Shown: positions 1 through 8,990, counted from the stretch's first letter. The stretch is 64,000 bases of DNA from Clostridium_AW sp040797845 (GCA_040797845.1 JBFNFA010000002.1:248001-312000), one strand, 5' to 3'. The notes: generated from the sequence alone by a model not told the origin. Translations and numbers: made by a program.

Positions 1-337
1 CATTTGCCCCAACCAAAGTAGTTATGGAATCATTAAATATTAATAATTTATTTTTATAACCTAATGTCCTAAAAATATTCTTTAAAAGGTTTTCATCCTC
101 CTCACAATCAACTCCAGCTCCGCCTAAACATATTGCAATAATATTATCTTTATCAATATTGTGTTTATTATAAAAATAAGTAAACATAGAGCTGAATACT
201 TCTTCTGTTTGCTTTACGCCTACGCTGTGATAATTTGTAGGACCAGATTTAAAACTGTCTATAATTTCATTATTACAGTTTCCTAAAAGACAAATAGTTT
301 TGGTGCCTCCCCCATCAATTCCAATATAATAACCCAT
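1..337 (-). CDS. BadF/BadG/BcrA/BcrD-type sugar kinase-like ATPase (3' end outside window)
   Basis: The first 112 or so codons are present and the C-terminus lies beyond the left edge. The protein opens with IGIDGGGTKT, the phosphate-1 loop of the ASKHA ATPase fold as found in BadF-family proteins and N-acetylglucosamine kinases, followed by CLGGAGVD. The start at 337 has an AAGGAGGAT ribosome binding site 5-6 bases upstream. It lies 33 bp downstream of the HPr gene on the same strand and probably shares its sigma-54 promoter. Sugar or amino-sugar phosphorylation is the most likely role, fitting the HPr neighbour; the substrate cannot be told from this part. Confidence 0.8.
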   Translation of the reverse strand, partial: MGYYIGIDGGGTKTICLLGNCNNEIIDSFKSGPTNYHSVGVKQTEEVFSSMFTYFYNKHNIDKDNIIAICLGGAGVDCEEDENLLKNIFRTLGYKNKLLIFNDSITTLVGAN

Positions 338-370
338 ATAATCCTCCTTCTTGTAATGGGACACTAATTA

Positions 371-637
371 TTATTCATTAAGTAAAGTTTTATTGAATAA
401 TTCTTCTAGTTCATTGAATGCTGCTGCTTCATCTTCCCCATCTATTAAAACAGATATAATGTCTCCTATTGATGCCCCAATACTTAAAACTCCTATTATA
501 CTTTTTGCATTTGCTGATTTTCCATCTTTCTCAATGGTAATATTAGATTCAAATTGTTGTGTTAAATTAACTAATGTAGCTGCTGGCCGTGCATGAAGCC
601 CTGATTTACTTTTTATCGTTACATTTAATTTTTTCAT
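371..637 (-). CDS. HPr-family phosphocarrier protein
   Basis: An 88-residue protein of normal HPr length. His15 sits in the phosphorylation motif GLHARPA, and Ser46 sits in KSIIGVLS, the regulatory site used by HPr kinase in Firmicutes. It passes phosphate from enzyme I to PTS EIIA domains in the cytosol. No EI or EII genes are present in the window, and its placement under a sigma-54 promoter next to a LevR-type regulator suggests a dedicated, inducible HPr paralogue rather than the housekeeping ptsH. Ribosome binding site AGGAGG precedes the start. The kinase-like gene follows in the same operon. Confidence 0.9.
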   Translation of the reverse strand: MKKLNVTIKSKSGLHARPAATLVNLTQQFESNITIEKDGKSANAKSIIGVLSIGASIGDIISVLIDGEDEAAAFNELEELFNKTLLNE

Positions 638-665
638 AGCTTACCTCCTTTACACTAATAATTAA

Positions 666-681
666 AGCAAATACCGTGCCA
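666..681 (-). promoter_or_regulatory. sigma-54 (-24/-12) promoter of the HPr operon
   Basis: Reading the minus strand, TGGCACGGTATTTGCT matches the sigma-54 consensus TGGCACG-N4-TTGCW at every defined position. It lies about 30 bp upstream of the HPr start codon with a good ribosome binding site between. The LevR-type sigma-54 activator is encoded just upstream, which supports function. Confidence 0.88.
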
Positions 682-839
682 AAGCTTTTATTTATATATA
701 ACTTCTTTAAATTTTCTTATTTCTCAATAATAAATAGCTTCTCTAAAGGGCTTAAAGCATGAATATTCTGACTTCGGCTACGAATTAGAATTAACTAAAT
801 ATCAATTTTATTTAAAAGATTAAAATATATTTATGTATA

Positions 840-873
840 AAAATAGTGTGTAATTTGACATACACACTATTTT
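840..873 (-). terminator. intrinsic terminator of the levR-like gene
   Basis: Perfect 13-bp arms (AAAATAGTGTGTA and its complement) around an 8-nt loop, followed on the minus strand by a T-rich tail. It lies 30 bp past the stop codon of the regulator and separates it from the sigma-54 promoter. Confidence 0.8.
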
Positions 874-902
874 TATATGTTACACAGATTACACTGAAAG
901 CA

Positions 903-3614
903 CTAATCTGATTCATTATACATAAACATGCGGCAAATATAAGCCAATTCATTGTTTCCGATTTTTACATCATATTGTTCTTCAATATTTCTTAAGCTTT
1001 GTTTTATTTGCACAATTTCTCTGCTGTATTCATTCATAAATTCTTCCAAACCTTTATATGTCAATTCTCCACCGCCGTTTTTAAGTTTATCTATTAAAAA
1101 GCACATGTGAATTATTATTCCTATTTCTACTTCATCACTAATGTCTCTTTTTAATTGGACTTTTATATCTTCAATTGCTTGTTTTATATCTTCAACAATT
1201 TTCTCAGAACCTTCAAAGTTTAAATGTTCTTCAAGTGATGAACTGATTTTAGTATAGTTATTATTAGTTTCAATTATCTCCTTTAGGGTATTTATTCCAC
1301 TATCTATTAATAAATCTTTAGCAGATATAAATTTTATATCATCTATATGAATTTTTACTGTTGCAACTATAGCTAAAACATTATAATTTTCTCTGTAATA
1401 ATCTATTGAACTTAAAAACTCTCTTCTATTTATAATATTCATTGGAATTATCTCTATATTTTCAAGATTTGATAACTTTTCATAAATAACTCTTTTTAAT
1501 CTCTCTGCTGCTCCATCGCCAGTGAAACAAGCAGTTATTATAATGTTTTTCTTTTTTATATTGGTTTTTCTAACTACTCTTCTTGTAGAATAATTGTTTT
1601 CTCTACAACTTTCATATATCTCAATTAGATCTCTACCTAAAACCGCTTTTCTTAAGGCTTCAATTACTATAGGTGTACTTACTCCATCTACGGTTTTAAC
1701 AACTACTCCTGTTTCTTCATATATCATATCTCCAAAGTTTACTAAGGATCCCATATCTACTAAAAGCAACACACCCTTGCCTTTATTTATCTCATTAACT
1801 TTTTCTTTTGCTCGCTTATACGCCTCTTCTACATTCATATTTAAAGGCATGTCTAAGGCAGCTCCGTAATTTACCCCGATTAATTCATTAGCTACTTGAA
1901 GCATACTGCTAGCTGTGCTATTTCCATGAAAAATCACAAGTACTCCAACTTTATCCTTATCTTCACTTTCTAATTCAAAAGAACTTGCTGCTAAAAACAT
2001 AGCAATATATCCTATTTCATCAAGAGGTGTTTCAATATGAAAAGTATTATCAATAACTTTCGCCATCTCCATAGCTATTAAAAATTCTTCATTATATTTT
2101 GCTCTTATAAAATTTAACTTTGGATTATATATCTTATTTCCATTTTCAATTCTCTTTATGCTTCCATTTAAATGTAATGCAAAAGCAAAATATAGATTTT
2201 CATCATATTCTCTATATAATTTCTTCTGTGCATAATTTAATATATAATCCACTAAATCAACTATCTTCTCTTCAATTATATTTATTATTTCATCCCTATT
2301 AACTTTAGATGTCATATCTTCAATATGCTTTTTAAAATGACTCTCTATATCAATATTAAGAATTTGATTAATTTCATTGTCTTGAATACCAGATGCCTTT
2401 AAACTTTGAAGTTTTCTTTCTATATCATCATAAAAATCTCCTTGTCCTTTATGGCTCTGTCCTAAGCTTTTATATTCTTTTTCCTTATAGTAAAATTTAA
2501 GAATTTCTCCACTACTTTTTAAAATGTTATTTATTTCTTCTCTATTGTTCTTTATCTTTAAAATTCCTTTTTTCACATAGCTAGGTAAATCTTCTTGAGT
2601 GATTACTATATAATTTTTTCTTTGAGCTTTATAATTTAAAAAAGCCTTTGCACAAGCTAACTGTATATCACTTTTCAATTGTCCTATATTATTAGGACAA
2701 TCATATAATAATAAAGATTCTAAAGAATTTCGATTAATATATATGCTTTTACCCAATCTTTTTGACTCCTCTTTTATAAACAATTCAATAAGCCTATACC
2801 TTTCTTTCATGGTCCTATTCATCAATGGTGGTAAGGTTATTATCATCGGAATTCTTCTAGTAAATGTACTTAAAAGATAAGATTGAGGATTTTCTGTAGT
2901 GGCTGCTATTATTTGAACTGATACTTGTTCTTTTTTTTCTGTTTCTCCCAAGGCTCTAAAGTATCCTTTATCTATAAATGTAAAAAGAATTTCTTGCCCA
3001 TGAGGAGGCAATCTGTGTACCTCATCAAGAAATATAATTCCACCATCAGCTTTTTTTAGTAATCCTTCTCTATCTTTATCTGCACCAGTATAAGCACCCT
3101 TTTTTACTCCAAAAATATAAGCTATCAAAAGTTGAGGATTATCTGCATAGTCTGCACAATTAAAATGTACAAATGGTGCCTCAGAATAAAGCATTCCTGT
3201 CTCCACAGAAAACTTATACATAAGTTCCGCAAAAAGAGATTTTCCAACTCCTGTTTCTCCAAGTATAAGAGTATGTAATCCTCTTGGAGGATAAAGTATA
3301 GCTGCTTTTGCCTGATGAATAGCTACTTGCAAACTATCTTGAGCACCTATAAGACTATCCAGACTACTATTCTTAACCTCTTCAATTTTGGCCACATCTT
3401 CTTCTATGATTTTATATAGTACAGGGCGCCCTTGAATTTTTTCAAGTTTTTTTTCTGAATAAAGCTCATTAAGACATCTGCTGACATTTGCTCTATGAAG
3501 ATTTAAAGCTTTACTAATATCAATAGCTGATACCCCTTCCGGTACTTTTTCCTGCAATACCGAAACAGTCTGTAATATTTTATCCTTATTTCTCAAAATA
3601 TTCCCTCCAAACAT
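903..3614 (-). CDS. LevR-family sigma-54-dependent PTS-regulated activator
   Basis: A 903-residue regulator. An N-terminal winged helix-turn-helix (about 10-70) is followed by an AAA+ domain with Walker A GETGVGKS at 119-126 and the sigma-54 contact loop GAYTGA at 173-178, a conservative variant of GAFTGA. Then come a PRD domain, an EIIA-mannose-like domain (VGVLVIFHGNSTASS) and a C-terminal PRD. This is the LevR/ManR architecture, in which phosphorylation by HPr and EII tunes activity and the AAA+ domain opens sigma-54 promoters. The HPr operon immediately downstream has a consensus sigma-54 promoter and is the obvious local target. Start is preceded by a GGAGGGA ribosome binding site. Confidence 0.93.
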   Translation of the reverse strand: MFGGNILRNKDKILQTVSVLQEKVPEGVSAIDISKALNLHRANVSRCLNELYSEKKLEKIQGRPVLYKIIEEDVAKIEEVKNSSLDSLIGAQDSLQVAIHQAKAAILYPPRGLHTLILGETGVGKSLFAELMYKFSVETGMLYSEAPFVHFNCADYADNPQLLIAYIFGVKKGAYTGADKDREGLLKKADGGIIFLDEVHRLPPHGQEILFTFIDKGYFRALGETEKKEQVSVQIIAATTENPQSYLLSTFTRRIPMIITLPPLMNRTMKERYRLIELFIKEESKRLGKSIYINRNSLESLLLYDCPNNIGQLKSDIQLACAKAFLNYKAQRKNYIVITQEDLPSYVKKGILKIKNNREEINNILKSSGEILKFYYKEKEYKSLGQSHKGQGDFYDDIERKLQSLKASGIQDNEINQILNIDIESHFKKHIEDMTSKVNRDEIINIIEEKIVDLVDYILNYAQKKLYREYDENLYFAFALHLNGSIKRIENGNKIYNPKLNFIRAKYNEEFLIAMEMAKVIDNTFHIETPLDEIGYIAMFLAASSFELESEDKDKVGVLVIFHGNSTASSMLQVANELIGVNYGAALDMPLNMNVEEAYKRAKEKVNEINKGKGVLLLVDMGSLVNFGDMIYEETGVVVKTVDGVSTPIVIEALRKAVLGRDLIEIYESCRENNYSTRRVVRKTNIKKKNIIITACFTGDGAAERLKRVIYEKLSNLENIEIIPMNIINRREFLSSIDYYRENYNVLAIVATVKIHIDDIKFISAKDLLIDSGINTLKEIIETNNNYTKISSSLEEHLNFEGSEKIVEDIKQAIEDIKVQLKRDISDEVEIGIIIHMCFLIDKLKNGGGELTYKGLEEFMNEYSREIVQIKQSLRNIEEQYDVKIGNNELAYICRMFMYNESD

Positions 3615-3626
3615 TAGTAGGAAAAA

Positions 3627-3923
3627 TTTATCCGATAACTACCATCCGTAATACTCCCATCTCAATCTGTGAAAGCGATTCACGTAAAATCAAAGATTTT
3701 GGTTCTCTGCTTTTCTACAAGTGGGAGATATTAGAACTCTTGAGCTTCAGCGATTTAGAGTTCTTATGCTGTGCATAACGGATGCTACGTCCCTGGATAA
3801 GTTCTTCCCCTAAAGGATAAGGATTTCTAAGAAGCAAAGCTTCTAAGAACTCTCTTAATAACCTTCAGTTGGAGTAAGTATTCCTTTTAAGCAAACTCCA
3901 TCTGAAGCTAAGAATCACTTGAT
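3627..3923 (+). repeat. dispersed structured repeat, full-length copy
   Basis: About 300 bp upstream of the levR-like gene. The core (3627-3800) is nearly identical to the reverse complement of 54425-54598. Nested pairings are visible: TTATCC with GGATAA, CATCCGT with ACGGATG, CTCCCA with TGGGAG. Inside are local hairpins GTGAA/TTCAC, AAAATC/GATTTT, AGAACTCT/AGAGTTCT and TTATGC/GCATAA. A tail carries AGAAGC/GCTTCT and CTTCAG/CTGAAG hairpins and ends in CACTTGAT. There is no open frame. It could be an RNA element or a non-autonomous mobile repeat. Confidence 0.8.
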
Positions 3924-4000
3924 CTTTTTATACTATTATAGCACTTAAAAGTAATATTAACATTATTTGTAAGCCGATTTCAAATACTGTAAGCCCTTCC

Positions 4001-4135
4001 TACTTGGAAAATCTAGATATTTTGAATTTTATTAAAGAAGAAATGCATCATATGTTGATGAAACTTCAGAGACTTGCCAATTAGGTGTTTTAGATAATAA
4101 TAGAAAAAAGCAAGTAGCCATTTATTTTAGGTACT
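4001..4135 (+). pseudogene. possible remnant of an IclR-type regulator
   Basis: Two overlapping frames read through as if one protein had been frameshifted near 4049. The first reads LDILNFIKEEMHH and the second DETSETCQLGVLDNN. This resembles the start of the IclR effector domain, where a DETGETVxLxVLD-like stretch is typical. No intact HTH or start codon is present, and a terminator follows at once. The identification rests on one short motif and is tentative. Confidence 0.25.
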
Positions 4136-4145
4136 TGCTTTTTTT
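4107..4145 (+). terminator. intrinsic terminator
   Basis: AAAGCAAGTA and TACTTGCTTT pair around a 15-nt loop and are followed by a run of T on the plus strand. It closes the possible remnant gene on the left; no intact plus-strand gene ends here. Confidence 0.7.
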
Positions 4146-4276
4146 GTGCAGTTTATGTAAATTTTATAATATCTATGTGAACTTCATTGTAATATTTTCT
4201 TAGAGAAGAGGTATTTTTATCATATATACTAAATACTCATAAATATTTTCAGCGAAACACGGACAATAAACAAAAA

Positions 4277-4302
4277 CCCCTGTAAGGTTAACCTTACAGG
4301 GG
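4277..4302 (-). terminator. terminator of the zinc-ribbon gene
   Basis: A perfect 26-bp palindrome with 13-bp arms (CCCCTGTAAGGTT and its complement), 15 bp past the stop codon, with T-rich DNA on the minus-strand exit side. Confidence 0.75.
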
Positions 4303-4317
4303 TATAGCATTCAAAAA

Positions 4318-4485
4318 TTATCTTCTGAATCCTCTGTTGTTGTTTTGTTGCTTTCTTGCTCTTCTGCAATCAGCACATCTTTGTGGTTCGTTTTCGAATC
4401 CTTTTTCTTTGTAGAACGCTTGTTCTCCTTCAGTGAATATGAATTCTTTTCCGCAGTCTTTACATACTAATGTTTTATCTGCCAT
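4318..4485 (-). CDS. small zinc-ribbon protein (55 aa)
   Basis: A 55-residue basic protein with two CxxC pairs, CKDC near residue 8 and CADC near residue 37, in the pattern of the probable zinc-ribbon family widespread in clostridia. The last fifteen residues are rich in Arg, Lys, Gln and Asn. The start is preceded by GGGAGGAAT at good spacing, and a strong terminator follows, so the gene is a single transcription unit. It probably binds one Zn2+; nucleic acid or protein binding is inferred only from charge. No function is established for this family as far as I know. Confidence 0.88.
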   Translation of the reverse strand: MADKTLVCKDCGKEFIFTEGEQAFYKEKGFENEPQRCADCRRARKQQNNNRGFRR

Positions 4486-4653
4486 TTCAACATTCCTCCC
4501 TTTTGATTCAAGATTTAAAATATGACTAACCTACTTTCCTCAAAATGGGAATGTTGTTCATCACTTAAATCTTTTTCAATAATGCGTTAGATTTCTTCTA
4601 ACTTTTACATCATAACATATAACTACTTTTCAGTCAATATATTTTCTGGTTTT

Positions 4654-5244
4654 TTAGAAAAATTTATCAATAATTTTTTCCGCCAATTTTTTCTCTATAT
4701 TAGCTCTATTTATAAGGGTAAGTACTAATAATATCAACTCAATATATTCTTCATCTTCTTCAAAATTATTGGCTTTTTCTTTGATAATATGTACTAATTC
4801 ATTTAATTGTTCCTGAGCTACTTTTTCTTGACTTTTTTTAATTTCCAAAAAGTTTTGATACAAATTTTCAACTGTTGACGTGTTATTTCCTTCTGTCCCT
4901 GAAATCTTTGAAATATGATTAAATAAAGTGCTAATATCAGCCAAAGATAAGTTTTGCTTTAAATTATATATTAAATTTAATAGTATTATCTGCTCCTTAT
5001 TATACTTTTTCCCCTTTACTGGTGGAAGAATTTTAGCTTTAGCATAGTTATTTATCATAGTTTTCGTCATTATTTTTTCATCTTTATTTCTTCGTAAATT
5101 ATTAAGCTTCATTTCAAATAAAGTAATAACTTGGTCCATATATAAATCAATATCTGGAATATCAGAAAGACTAATATCTTCAAAAGAAGTAACTTCATTA
5201 ATTATGTTGTATATCTCTTCTTCTCTAAATGCCACTCCTATCAC
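4654..5244 (-). CDS. DUF1836 family protein
   Basis: A 196-residue soluble protein without membrane segments. The middle part, TMINNYAKAKILPPVKGKKYNKEQIILLNLIYNLK in outline, matches the DUF1836 pattern and looks like a MerR-like winged helix: residues resembling a DNA-reading helix followed by KxYxxEQI. It is therefore likely a DNA-binding regulator, although no ligand or target is evident. It stands alone, divergent from the hemolysin III gene across an AT-rich 230-bp gap. The start is preceded by AGGTGAT. Confidence 0.75.
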   Translation of the reverse strand: MIGVAFREEEIYNIINEVTSFEDISLSDIPDIDLYMDQVITLFEMKLNNLRRNKDEKIMTKTMINNYAKAKILPPVKGKKYNKEQIILLNLIYNLKQNLSLADISTLFNHISKISGTEGNNTSTVENLYQNFLEIKKSQEKVAQEQLNELVHIIKEKANNFEEDEEYIELILLVLTLINRANIEKKLAEKIIDKFF

Positions 5245-5479
5245 CTCATAGTATAATTATATAGTATTTAATACTACTAATCTACATATTAACATTCTTT
5301 AATATTTCTATAAATAATAAATTTAAAATATTAGCTCATAATAAAAATAACACTAAAATATATTAACTATACCTATTGAAATATTATTTTAATTATTATA
5401 ATATATTAATATAACATAATATAGTTTTCAATACTACATATCATAGTATTAACTATATAAGAAGAGAGGATTGGTGTAT

Positions 5480-6127
5480 ATGTTCAAAAATTTTAGAGAT
5501 CCTGTTAGCGGATTGACCCATTTATTCGGCGCACTTGCTTCTGTGGTAGGTTTAATAGTATTAATAATACTATCCATTAATGAAACAAGTTGGCACGTGA
5601 TAGCTTTTTCTATTTTTGGCGCTAGTTTAATACTTTTATATACTGCTAGCTCTATTTATCATCTCATTCCGGGCTCTGAAAAATTAATAAAATTATTGAG
5701 AAGAATAGATCATTCTATGATTTACGTACTAATTGCCGGAAGCTATACTCCCATTTGCCTAATTGCATTAAAAGGAGTTTGGGGCTGGAGCATATTTGCT
5801 ATTATCTGGAGCCTTGCCATTGTCGGGATAGTTGTTAAAAACTTTTGGTTTAATGCTCCTAGATGGCTTTCTACATCCTTTTATCTTCTTATGGGCTGGT
5901 TAGTAATTATAGCTATCTATCCTTTATCAAAGGTTATTCCAAGTGGTGGAATGTTATGGTTAGTAATAGGAGGAATAGCTTATACTATTGGAGGCGTTAT
6001 ATATGGAACCAAATGGCCAAATATTAGCTTTAAACATTTTGGTTTTCATGAAGTGTTTCATCTCTTCACACTTGCGGGAAGCTTTTGCCATTATTGGTTA
6101 ATGGTTAGATATGTCTTATATATTTAA
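5480..6127 (+). CDS. hemolysin III / PAQR-family membrane protein
   Basis: About 215 residues with seven predicted membrane segments and the family signatures: DPVSGLTHLFGA near the N-terminus, SSIYHLIP with DHSMIYVLIAGSYTP in the middle, and FHEVFHLFTLAGSFCHY near the end. The conserved His, Asp and His residues would form the PAQR metal site. The ATG at 5480 is preferred over the TTG nine bases upstream because GAGAGGA is then correctly spaced. Called hemolysin III by homology to a Bacillus cereus protein; many bacterial members probably have lipid-hydrolase or homeostasis roles rather than acting as toxins. Confidence 0.88.
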   Translation: MFKNFRDPVSGLTHLFGALASVVGLIVLIILSINETSWHVIAFSIFGASLILLYTASSIYHLIPGSEKLIKLLRRIDHSMIYVLIAGSYTPICLIALKGVWGWSIFAIIWSLAIVGIVVKNFWFNAPRWLSTSFYLLMGWLVIIAIYPLSKVIPSGGMLWLVIGGIAYTIGGVIYGTKWPNISFKHFGFHEVFHLFTLAGSFCHYWLMVRYVLYI

Positions 6128-6173
6128 AAAATGTACAGCATTTTTACAAGAACATAAAATTGAGTGAAAAGTT

Positions 6174-6210
6174 AAGAGTTAAGAATTAAAATCTTTAATT
6201 CTTAACTCTT
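6174..6210 (+). terminator. terminator of the hemolysin III gene
   Basis: 17-bp arms (AAGAGTTAAGAATTAAA and complement) around a 3-nt loop, with T-rich DNA following on the plus strand and A-rich DNA upstream, so it may act in both directions. Confidence 0.75.
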
Positions 6211-6265
6211 TATTTATTATAATTATCAATTATCAATTAAAAAGTCTATTTCTTACTTTTATTAT

Positions 6266-7288
6266 TCATATTAATTTTGGAACGTTTTCTTCAATCATCT
6301 CTTTAACTAAATCTAATATAACCTTTCCTTTAAAGGAAAATAGCTGGCTATTTTTGTCTAAGGCTTCAATGATATTATCTTTATTAAACACACAACCTTC
6401 AAGTATTTTTTCTATAATTGTAAATTCTTTTGTGTAAAGGGAATCCGTATATATCTTACATTTTTTAATTTCACTATCTTCTGCAGAAATATTGATTTCT
6501 ATTTTACCCTCACTAGTTACTCTATCTATAGAAATATGAAAATCAGGGCTATCTCCATATATCCATTGGGAGCTTGAGTATTTATTCGTGAGTTCATGGA
6601 GATCTAAAACTTCTTCATCCAAATATTTTATATCATTTATCTCTCCATACTTAACTTCAAAAGCCCTTATTAGAGATTTCCTAAGGGATTCTATTGTTAA
6701 GTCCTCCCTGTATTCTTTTAAGTTAGCAACTCTGCTCTTTACAGAATCTATTCCCTTTGAGGTTAATTTATGAGTTGGTGGAGTTAATATTGCCGTAAGC
6801 TTTTCCACATCTACTTTATAAAGTAAAGTTCCATGGTGATAATATTTGTTATTATCCCAATAGAAAGCATTCCCTGATATCTTCTTGCCATCTACTAAAA
6901 TATCATTTCTTCCTGAAAAACTACTTTCAATTCTCTGTTCTTTCAAAGCTTCTATTATTACTGATAATTGCTTAGATAAATCTTCGTTTTTCTCCCCAGT
7001 TAAAAAAGTAAAATTAAGATTTCCTAAATCATGATAGACAGCTCCTCCCCCTGAGAGTCTTCTAGCTATCTTACCTTCCATATTAGAAAGTCTTTCTAAA
7101 TTACATTCCTTCCAAGGGTTTTGGTTTCTACCTATAACTACTGTATTTTCATTTCTCCAAAGGTATAATACCATTTCATCTTCATCTATATTATTTAATA
7201 GATATTCTTCTAAAGAAAGATTAAAGTATGGATTAAAGCTATTTGATATTATTACTTTTCTTTTAGATATCAAAATGTATAGCACCAC
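6266..7288 (-). CDS. lplA: lipoate-protein ligase A
   Basis: About 335-340 residues, the full length of LplA with its C-terminal accessory domain. The catalytic domain shows NPYFNLSLEEYL, the ligand loop RRLSGGGAVYHDLGNLNFTF and the lysine-bearing DILVDGKKISGNA. The enzyme activates lipoate with ATP and attaches it to lipoyl domains. It overlaps the end of the dihydrolipoyl dehydrogenase gene, whose own N-terminal lipoyl domain is a probable substrate. The start is uncertain: GTG at 7288 or TTG at 7273, the latter better spaced from AGGTGG. Confidence 0.93.
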   Translation of the reverse strand: MVLYILISKRKVIISNSFNPYFNLSLEEYLLNNIDEDEMVLYLWRNENTVVIGRNQNPWKECNLERLSNMEGKIARRLSGGGAVYHDLGNLNFTFLTGEKNEDLSKQLSVIIEALKEQRIESSFSGRNDILVDGKKISGNAFYWDNNKYYHHGTLLYKVDVEKLTAILTPPTHKLTSKGIDSVKSRVANLKEYREDLTIESLRKSLIRAFEVKYGEINDIKYLDEEVLDLHELTNKYSSSQWIYGDSPDFHISIDRVTSEGKIEINISAEDSEIKKCKIYTDSLYTKEFTIIEKILEGCVFNKDNIIEALDKNSQLFSFKGKVILDLVKEMIEENVPKLI

Positions 7289-8963
7289 CTGTCAATGCCA
7301 ACGCAGCTTCATGTATAGCTTCTCCGGTAGTAGGATGAGCAAATATTGTTTCTTTAATTTGTTCTTCTGTAAGGTTATTTTTAATTGCTAAAGTCAATAC
7401 TCCAATTAAATCTGAAGCATGTGGTCCAACTACAGAAGCACCAACTAGAGCATTTGAATCTATATCCTTTATTATTTTAACAAAGCCCTTTTCTTCACCA
7501 TAAGTTAGCGCCTTTCCATTAGCCATAAATGGGAATTTACCAACCTTTATATTCATTCCTTTTTCTAAAGCCAATTTTTCTGTTATTCCTACAGTTGCAA
7601 CCTCAGGTATTGTGTATACTACTCCTGGAACTGATGAATAATCTATTTCTTTTTCTTCTCCTAAAATATTATCTACTGCTATCATGCCACCATGAGATGC
7701 TACATGGGCGAGCCCTACCTTATTGTTTACATCTCCTATTGCATAAATATTTTCTACATTGGTTCTTAATCTATCATCAACCTTTATTCCTCTTTTGTTA
7801 TCATTCAATTCTATTCCAATTTTTTCAATGCCTAAGCCTTCTAGATTAGGTTCTCTTCCAATGGCTACTATAACATTGTCGCAAGTTACTAATTTTTCCT
7901 CTCCATTGGTTTCAAAAACAACAATAGCCTTTTTATCTTCGCTGTTTTTAACACTGGTTACTTTAGATGATGTGTAGAATTTTATTCCCTTTTCTTTTCC
8001 TATGGAAACTATTTCATCAATTACATCATCATCCATTGTACAAAGTACTTTTGGCATATATTCTACTACAGTCACATCTACACCAAAATTAGCATATATA
8101 AACGCAAACTCCATTCCAATAACTCCACCGCCTATTACTACCATTTTGTCTGGGAGTTTTCTCATGTCTAAAGCTGTAGTACTATTTAATACCTTGTCAC
8201 CATCAAAACCTTCTATATTAATTTTAGAAATCTTTGAACCTGTTGCAATAATAATATTTTTTGTATTGATGGTCACTTCTTCTCTTTTACCTTTTACAAA
8301 TACTTTGTTTTTATCTATTATTTCACCAGCACCATTGATTTTTTCTATAGAATTTTTTCCTAATAAAAAGTCTATACCGCCTACTAATTTATCTACTATT
8401 CCATTTTTCCTATCTATAACTTTCCCCATATCTACTGACGATTCTGACACCTTTATACCAAAATCTTCACTATGCTTTATATCATTAAATACTTCTGAAG
8501 ATCTCACTAAAGCCTTTGTTGGTATGCATCCAACATTTAAACATGTTCCACCTAATCTATCTTTTTCAACTAATACAGTTTTCAATCCTTTTTTTGCAGC
8601 ATAAATGGCAGCTACATATCCTCCTGGACCAGCACCTATAACAGTTAAATCACATTCTACTTCTCTTTTCGTTGGTTTTAACATAGAAGCAAAATAGTCC
8701 ATTCCTTTAGGCTTTTGCTCAGTTTTTACTACTCCTTCTATGAGGGCAACAATATCTCCTACATTTACTTCGTCACCTTCTTCCACCTTTAATTCCTTTA
8801 ACAATCCGGAACAATTAGATTTTATTGACGCATTTCCTTTATCACATTCAACTTGCAAAATAAGATCGCCTTCTTTTAAATTGCTACCTACTTTAGCGTT
8901 TATTTTACCTACTTTTCCCTTTTTACTATGACCTGCTAATTTTTCTATCTTCAATTCAACCAT
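7263..8963 (-). CDS. lpdA: dihydrolipoyl dehydrogenase with N-terminal lipoyl domain
   Basis: 566 residues. Residues 1-75 form a biotinyl/lipoyl domain with Lys42 in ECDKGN, the usual attachment site. A linker leads to the flavoenzyme: FAD motif GAGPGGYVAA, redox disulfide in GGTCLNVGCIPTKALV (Cys141 and Cys146), NAD motif VIGGGVIGMEFA, and the C-terminal active-site base in AHPTTGEAIHEAA. It reoxidises dihydrolipoyl groups with NAD. No 2-oxoacid E1/E2 genes or glycine-cleavage genes are next to it; only lplA follows. The lipoyl domain may be its own carrier or serve a complex encoded elsewhere. Confidence 0.95.
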   Translation of the reverse strand: MVELKIEKLAGHSKKGKVGKINAKVGSNLKEGDLILQVECDKGNASIKSNCSGLLKELKVEEGDEVNVGDIVALIEGVVKTEQKPKGMDYFASMLKPTKREVECDLTVIGAGPGGYVAAIYAAKKGLKTVLVEKDRLGGTCLNVGCIPTKALVRSSEVFNDIKHSEDFGIKVSESSVDMGKVIDRKNGIVDKLVGGIDFLLGKNSIEKINGAGEIIDKNKVFVKGKREEVTINTKNIIIATGSKISKINIEGFDGDKVLNSTTALDMRKLPDKMVVIGGGVIGMEFAFIYANFGVDVTVVEYMPKVLCTMDDDVIDEIVSIGKEKGIKFYTSSKVTSVKNSEDKKAIVVFETNGEEKLVTCDNVIVAIGREPNLEGLGIEKIGIELNDNKRGIKVDDRLRTNVENIYAIGDVNNKVGLAHVASHGGMIAVDNILGEEKEIDYSSVPGVVYTIPEVATVGITEKLALEKGMNIKVGKFPFMANGKALTYGEEKGFVKIIKDIDSNALVGASVVGPHASDLIGVLTLAIKNNLTEEQIKETIFAHPTTGEAIHEAALALTGGAIHFDI

Positions 8964-8990
8964 TATTTTCCCTCCTAAAAAGAATATAAC

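Noticed and set aside
8002..8604. A 200-codon open frame on the plus strand
   Set aside because: It lies fully inside lpdA on the other strand, with no ribosome binding site and a Ser/Pro/Ile-rich composition typical of antisense shadows.
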